From the NCBI GenBank assembly GCA_037179515.1, contig JAXCGZ010016995.1, forward strand, positions 32,501 through 96,500: a DNA stretch of 64,000 bases, read 5' to 3'. This document shows, piece after piece, positions 56,977 to 64,000 of the stretch. The DNA comes from Halocaridina rubra. Its lineage: Eukaryota; Arthropoda; Malacostraca; Decapoda; Atyidae. Under the pieces are notes generated by a model. It was not told the origin of the DNA. It did not search any database and saw only the letters and a program-made list of their open reading frames with translations. The translations under genes were made by a program, and so were the position numbers. Position 1 is the first letter of the stretch, and each line of letters begins with the position of its first letter.

Positions 56977-58090
<1,114 letters not shown>

Positions 58091-58168
<78 letters not shown>

Positions 58169-58180
58169 TGTATATATATA
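58091..58180. repeat. (TA)n microsatellite
   Basis: TA repeats with a TATATTATA break and a single CTG interruption, between the MITE and the RTE tail. Confidence 0.95.
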
Positions 58181-58185
58181 GTATG

Positions 58186-58378
58186 GACTGGCACTGAGGG
58201 GGGCAAGCCAGCCTCAACTTGGTGCCAGTCCCAAGCCCGGGTAGATGGGGAGGGTTGGCGGCAGGAAGGGCATCCGGCCATAAAAATTTTGCCAAAACCA
58301 AAATATGGCCAGTACAGATAACCGGCTAGAAACATCGACCCCACATAAAAGTGGGAAAAGATGTAGACGAAGAAGAAG
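58186..58378 (+). mobile_element. RTE-type LINE 3' end (5'-truncated) with 10-bp TSD
   Basis: GTGCCAGTCCCAAGCCCGGG, TAGATGGGGAGGGTTGGCGG and CAGGAAGGGCATCCGGCC are the characteristic 3' end of a widespread RTE-type element, ending in an AGAAGAAG tail. It is flanked by ATATAGTATG at 58176-58185 and 58379-58388. Confidence 0.75.
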
Positions 58379-58388
58379 ATATAGTATG

Positions 58389-60172
58389 TACTGGGAGTCA
58401 CCGGGTTACGTGGTCACTAAGTTATGATGTTCTGCCGTCATGACAGAGGCCCATAAATTATTAATAAATTAATATTTTCCCATACCTGACTTGTGTGATA
58501 AATACAAACTTCGTGCGTTGAACAGTTTGTGAGTGTGGCAGATGAATACACAGCTAGCCACATTATTGTATTTGTATTGCAAAAGTTAATGGCATTATTT
58601 ATATATTTGTTTATGTATTTGATTATTTGTAGGAATAATATTGAATTTATTTAGAAAATTATCTAACACATAGCGGTAAATACGATCTTATGCGGGACAC
58701 TTTGTTAAGCTTGGCGGATGAATACGTTGTCAAGCGGCATTGTCTGTATACGTATCTATCAAGTAAATGGTGTTATTTACTTATTTCTTTATGTATTTGG
58801 TTATTTGAAGGAAATAGATTTATTTACAAAATGACCATATCCATAGCCATAAATAAGATCTTCATGTGAAATAGTTTGTTGAGCATCATGAAAGAATATT
58901 TCGTCACGCGGCATTAGACTGAGAAGAAGAAGAAGGATTGCTCAGTTTACTCTTGTACGCCATATAGTTCTCATGCTCGTACAATCGTAATGGTGATTTT
59001 TCTGATGACAGTGCTGTGAGGAAAAGGAAAGCCATCAATATGAAATTAAAGTTGAAGTAGTAAACTGCTCGAAAATGGGAAAAAGTGCAACAAATATTGG
59101 CTGCTCACTGGAGGTAGCTCAATTGAACATGACGACGATCATGAAGAACAAAGAGCAGATCCTTTAACATGTGAAAGGTTCTGCTTCTATGATGTCCACT
59201 GTGATTACTAGCAGTGTAGTGGCCTTATAATCGAGATGGAAAGATTATTATTACTTTGGCTGGATGACTAGCATCAACAGAATATCCCAGTGAGCCTCAG
59301 GTTGATAGAGCAAAAAGCTAAAAGATTGTTTGATGTGAAAAGGGGGAAAGGAGTGAAAGTGAAGATTTTGTGGCCAGTAGGGGTGGTTTAATTGTTTTAT
59401 GACTAGTGCTAATTTGCAAAACCTAAAGGTGCAAGGTGAAGCTGCTAGTGATGATGAGAAAGCAGCAAGTAATTTTCATAGTGCGGTGGTTGATATAATT
59501 AGGGAAGGGGGTTACTGTCAAGAAAAAGTGTTTCACATGGATGAGTCTGGCTTGTTTCGGAAGTGTATGCCTAGTCGTACGTACATCGCCGAGGAGGAAA
59601 AGACAGCACCAGGCCATAAAGTCAGCAGATGAGCTTACTTTTGGGAGCTAATGCTGCTGGAGACTGCAAGCTGAAGCCCTTGTTGGTTAACTTGGCAGAA
59701 AATCCAAGGACACTCAAGGGCATTTGGAAAGGTCAACTGTCTGTCATCTGGAAGTCCAAGAAGGCGGCTTGGACAACCCTTCAGATTTTTTGGGACTGGT
59801 TCAGCAATCAGTTTGTGCAAGAAGTGAAGAGGTACTGTACTTCCAAGGGTCTGCCCTTTAAGGTAATGCTACTGCTGGACAATGCCCCTGGTCACCCTGT
59901 TCAGTTGGATTTACAGCCAATGAATCATGGGGTCATTGCCTCTTTCAAGGCCTACTACGTCCAAAGGACAATCACTATGGTTCTCAGGGCAACTGAGAAA
60001 GACAAGAACTTGACTCTAAAGGAGTTTGGAAGTTGTACAGTATTCTTCGTGCTGTGAAGAATATTTGTGATGCTTGGGAGGAAGTTAAGCAAATGAACTG
60101 GAATGGCATCTGGAAGAAACTGTACCTCCATTAGCATAGGTGGGGGACCTAGGTTCATATTCAGTGTGGTCT
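58389..60172 (+). pseudogene. Tigger/JRK-type transposon and transposase relic
   Basis: The left end TACTGGGAGTCACCGGGTTA and right end near GGGGGACCTAGGTTC bound a decayed element. Transposase pieces are TNIGCSLEVAQLNMTTIMKN (HTH), LQNLKVQGEAASDDEKAASN, KVFHMDESGLFRKCMPSRTY (first Asp), then after a frameshift near 59629 LLLGANAAGDCKLKPLLVNL, WDWFSNQFVQEVKRYCTSKG, VMLLLDNAPGHPVQ (second Asp) and LQPMNHGVIASFKAYYVQRT (third Asp changed to Asn; the preceding PPNTT-type segment is deleted). Upstream coding has many stops. It is inactive. Confidence 0.82.
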
Positions 60173-60515
60173 CTTACACTAAAATTTGGGTTATGACACT
60201 TTTTAGGAACAGCACCCTGTCATAAATCGATCCTCTTTACGAGCAAATACCTACCCATTATCCAACCCGTGTATTAATTTATGTATTATCCTACTGAACT
60301 GGATTATTATATTATCATTACTGTATGAAAAGTAATTCATACTATACACTTTGCTTTATGTTGTTGTTAAGTGTATTTAGCCTAAGTACTATACAGTACT
60401 ACATATGTATCTACTGTACAGTACTTTTTTCAACCTAAACACAACTTGCGAGCAATTTTACTTAAGAATGGACTCTTGGAACCTAGCTCATTCGTAAGCA
60501 AGGAAGTGTCTGTTG
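60173..60515. mobile_element. MITE of the CTTACTTACGAA family, copy 3
   Basis: It contains AAATACCTACCCATTATCCA, TATTTAGCCTAAGTACTATA, TGTACAGTACTTTTTTCAAC and CTAAACACAACTTGCGAGCA, colinear with 2543-2840. The end TCATTCGTAAGCAAGGAAGT is the family terminus. Confidence 0.7.
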
Positions 60516-62705
60516 AGAGTGTGAGCTGGGTTCATTCAGGGCTTCTTTTATTTTCAAATTACTCAGTATGCACATTTGCTAAGACAATTTTCCTTTATAA
60601 GAAGCAACATTATGATTTCTAAATATTAGTTCAACAAGAAATATTTAATATCTATATGAAACTGAACACTAAAATTATACACGATAATAATTGATTATGA
60701 TTTATTGCATACATATAATACACTAGAAATTAGCATCTTAAACAGTCACTGGAAAACTGTGACCGTATAAAAGGTAGCCAGTGCCAACCCTGAACCTTAT
60801 CTCTGACTGACAGTGACAATGATAGCGACAATCCCAGCCAATTCTTATCTATTAAAACAAAGCTACTTTAAGTATCATGAATTACATATTTTTAACTATA
60901 TATATGCATATACGACATTTTTATATATCACTGGTATTATGACCATTAAAAATATAAGATTTATTGATTTTTTAAGGGGGGGAAAATCTGGGTGTTTTTA
61001 GGCAACCCACTGGGTTTTTCCAAAGAGTGATTGGCAACAGTTCTAGCTATTCTTGCCACTAGATGGCAGACAATGTACCGACTTTGTTGTACTCTTATTT
61101 GTCTTATGAGATGATTTCCAAATCCTGCATTATAATTTTGAACAAGGACCTACAAAAGAATCTTTTGCGACTTGTGAGAGGTGATATAAAACTATGCATC
61201 AAAGATTAGACTGTATTTTAAAGGTAATATTGCTATGAACCCATAATCCTTGTAAAAATACATTATGTACACAACGATGAGTGACTTAAAGCCTTGGTAC
61301 TTACGGAATTTCATCTCAGTTTAGAAAGAATAAGCTGTCAGGAGTCCATATTCAAAACACACTCCTGTTTATGATAATTCTTCCAAAACAATTTTAATAA
61401 ATTGATGAAACGTATTAGCTTTATATATATGGTGAATTTATGCATACCCTAGGGCTAGGCTAACCTCTCTAGTGATAGTAGTGGCATCACTGCTTTGTCA
61501 TCAAAGCATCATGAATACTACCCTTTCTGTTTTGGTAGATGATATGGCTGAAGCCTTGATGCTATTTGTGTGCATGCGCATATCACAAGCAGGATTTGTA
61601 ATATACTCCCATGACATTACACGCTTTGAAGCATTATGACATCCTCTGAACTTGCCTGGCCTTTATTGAAAGACATTGTTCCTCTAAAGTACTAGACATA
61701 GACTGACGAGGATATTGGCCTCCATCGGTGGATATAGAAACACAGCATCTTAAAACATACTACATTATATCCACGCTACTCTGGTGTGCGTCAACTCAAA
61801 AATGCAATTTTCTTGAAGTTTCAAAGCTTATATGAATTTCTTTTTTTCTTAATTCTTGCCTAGGAATGTTCATAACAGAAATCAATGAAATTCGCCTAAG
61901 ATACAGGCCTACTGTATGTAGCATGTATATGTGATACTGTAAATGAGTGTTTACCATTAAAGAATTGGAAGTGAGTTATTTAATTGCTATCTGGCAGTTA
62001 CCTTCTCCTGGAGGGGAGAGAGAGAATTATAAATGAAAAAAGGAGTGATATGTTCATGATGCTTATTGTGTTTCTAAAAAAAAGGAAACACAATCTATCA
62101 ATACACATAGGCCGTATTCCTCCTTTTAAGAGGAGTGGCCGAGTCAAAGCACATACCCATTCACTTTTCTTCAAAACCATGTTAACATATCCATCTTTCT
62201 TTTCACAAATTTGCTACCAATTTCTTCTGTTTTTATACTTATGTTTTTGCGGTTTGTAAAATGGCTTTCTTTAACAATTAGTGCATTCTTATATTTTTAT
62301 GTTCTTCATTCAGTCAAGATGTCCATATTGCGCATTAAAAAGAATCGGTCTGAAAATTTTTTTTACTTACTTGATATTTCTATATAAATATATCTATTGC
62401 TGTACATGCTTTTTAAGCAAGGGAAAACATAATTCATGCAAAACATACTCAAAACATTCTTAATTTTTTCAAATAAATAAAAAGACACAATATTATAACA
62501 GCATGAAAAACAATGCCTGTCACGTTGAACAAGTATATATTATTAATTTTTGGCAATGTATTATTAATTCTTTTTATGGTAATGTTACGCTATTTCTTTT
62601 AAGTCTTTACTAAAGGCCAAATGTAAATATAATTTTATGTGTTACAACATAATCATACTTCATATATATAAAATATATACTTCTGTACACTTTATGTAAT
62701 TATGG
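60516..62705. other. Intergenic sequence, no gene recognised
   Basis: About 2.2 kb of AT-rich sequence. Two small items stand out: a CTCF-like site at 61056-61069 and a hairpin motif near 62112-62140 (reverse complement GGCCACTCCTCTTAAAAGGA). No reading frame resembles a known family. Confidence 0.5.
61056..61069 (+). promoter_or_regulatory. CTCF-like site CCACTAGATGGCAG
   Basis: The 14 bases match every position of the animal CTCF core consensus CCASYAGRKGGCRS. A single short match in 64 kb can occur by chance; occupancy is unknown. Confidence 0.4.

Positions 62706-62708
<3 letters not shown>

Positions 62709-62795
<87 letters not shown>
62709..62795. repeat. (TA)n microsatellite
   Basis: About 86 bp of uninterrupted TA repeats. 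Confidence 0.95.
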
Positions 62796-62799
<4 letters not shown>

Positions 62800-62950
62800 G
62801 CATACATAATATTAATGTTCTATAACAATCCTAATTAATTTATATAACTACTATTGGCTAAATTCTTTGTCCTGCATCTATAAATATGATCATATGAATT
62901 CAGTGCACTATCTCCAGAATTATGAGTATACATACAAAAATTAATACAGA

Positions 62951-63240
62951 AACTCCAAAACTTACAAATGAGTGAGGTTCCAGAAGTCCATTTGTAAGTA
63001 AAATGTTTTTTAAGTTGTGTATACATAAAAAAAAAATGCTTTACAGTACATACATATGTAGTGCTTTGTAGTGCTTAGCGTAAAGACAATTACCTACTAC
63101 ATAAAACATAAAGTAAACAGTAATAATGAATTTTAATAAGGTCATTATAATGCAATAATACAATACAGTACAATAATACATACATTAATACGAGTAGATA
63201 ATTGGTGGGTTTTTGTTGGTAAGTAGGAGAGCTTCTGTAC
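62951..63240. mobile_element. MITE of the CTTACTTACGAA family, copy 4
   Basis: CTTACAAATGAGTGAGGTTC, TTACAGTACATACATATGTA, CTACTACATAAAACATAAAG and the terminal TTGGTAAGTAGGAGAGCTTC match copies 2a/2b in order and orientation. This is the most complete copy in that orientation. Confidence 0.7.
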
Positions 63241-64000
63241 ATTAGATATTTTCTTTTACCATCTATCTTAATTAAAAAAAAAGAAATTAAACTAAATATA
63301 TAAACATTATCACATACAATCAGCACTGTACAATAAATAAGAGCAGATCTTTGGTGTTCAAGTTATGGAATGATTGCATGATGCACTCCCTTTTAACAAT
63401 TTTGCTAGTATTAGCTGCCTCAAAATATTTTCCTTCACATTGTACTTCAAAAACACCAAGTACCTGTAAATATTATTTTCAATTATTATATTACAAGGTA
63501 TAACAAAAATATTGATGTTTATATTATAAAATGGCTGACAATATCCCTTTAAATCTTCAACAACGCTTCTAAAGACTCACAAAATTTCAAAGCAGCCATC
63601 TCATATCTATTTACACTATCCTTTGAGAATATTAATAGGCAGCAATGGTAAATAGGATCAAGTAACCGAAACAAGGAGTCAGAAAAAACTCACTTTACCA
63701 AATCAGCAAAATACAGAACCACATTATAAGTCCGAATAGTATAAATATGGAATGGAAATAGATTAATGGGAGATTAAATACAAATTTTAGTTAAAAACAA
63801 GGAAAAAACTGTAATCTTAATGAAAATAATGGGAAAACATGTTCAAAGGCTTAGGGAAGGGCAAGAGATGTACACACACTAATTCAAATCTCAGCAAGCA
63901 AGGGAAGAGAAATAGAGAAGAATAAACCTGTTGGAAAGTAGATAACATAAAACATCAAGCCAAAAGGAATTAATGTAAAATGGGATAATGCATTCCTGGA
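63241..64000. other. Right-edge intergenic sequence, nothing recognised
   Basis: AT-rich sequence without recognised genes or repeats. Confidence 0.5.

Overview
This is eukaryotic nuclear DNA from an arthropod, most likely a decapod crustacean. The evidence is a spliced, GT-AG intron-containing NAA15 gene, very long (TA)n tracts, and dense LINE, BEL/Pao, Ty3/gypsy, Tigger/pogo and tRNA-SINE content. I infer the species group from this repeat style; the sequence alone does not fix it. There are no bacterial-type operons, rRNA genes or CRISPR arrays.

The one recognisable host gene is NAA15, which encodes the auxiliary, ribosome-anchoring TPR subunit of the NatA N-terminal acetyltransferase. 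It lies on the minus strand. Its start codon is at 37902, and fourteen exons can be placed between 37902 and 3215, all joined by GT-AG introns in consistent phase. They encode 686 residues. The C-terminal part, about 175-180 residues by comparison with animal NAA15, should lie beyond the left edge. Upstream of the start, 37903-38050 carries a YY1-like site and a perfect TGACGTCA palindrome, so it is the likely promoter.

The introns are swollen by transposable elements. From left to right they hold a CR1/Jockey-like LINE piece (3.9-5.2 kb), a Tigger relic (8.75-10.6 kb), an RTE-type LINE (10.6-12.0 kb), a BEL/Pao element (12.0-15.9 kb), palindromic MITEs (16.2-17.0 kb), a 5'-truncated RTE (19.0-20.45 kb), an older RTE (23.0-23.7 kb), a recent tRNA-SINE with a 19-bp target duplication (23.8-24.05 kb), a foldback element (24.3-24.86 kb), and an RTE interrupted by a CR1/Jockey-like LINE (25.1-30.5 kb). 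All the large retroelement coding relics inside the gene run antisense to NAA15.

The right part (38-64 kb) has no recognised host gene. Its centrepiece is a three-level nest: a plus-strand LINE (39.3-40.9 and 49.5-49.98 kb) is split by a minus-strand LINE of the same family (40.9-42.0 and 47.2-49.47 kb), which is split by a nearly intact Ty3/gypsy element with two LTRs (42.0-47.2 kb). Then come a 2.87-kb Tigger element with both TIRs and TA target duplication (50.9-53.8 kb), two roughly 1-kb (TA)n arrays punctuated by the same GGATTGGATTCGGTT motif (53.9-54.96 and 57.0-57.8 kb), a second Tigger/JRK-type relic (58.4-60.2 kb) with its internally deleted MITE derivative (57.8-58.1 kb), and a dispersed MITE family.

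I found no convincing wholly new system. The most notable items are the antisense-only retroelement load in NAA15, the triple nesting, the intact gypsy with a tightly confined -1 frameshift window, and the punctuated TA arrays.
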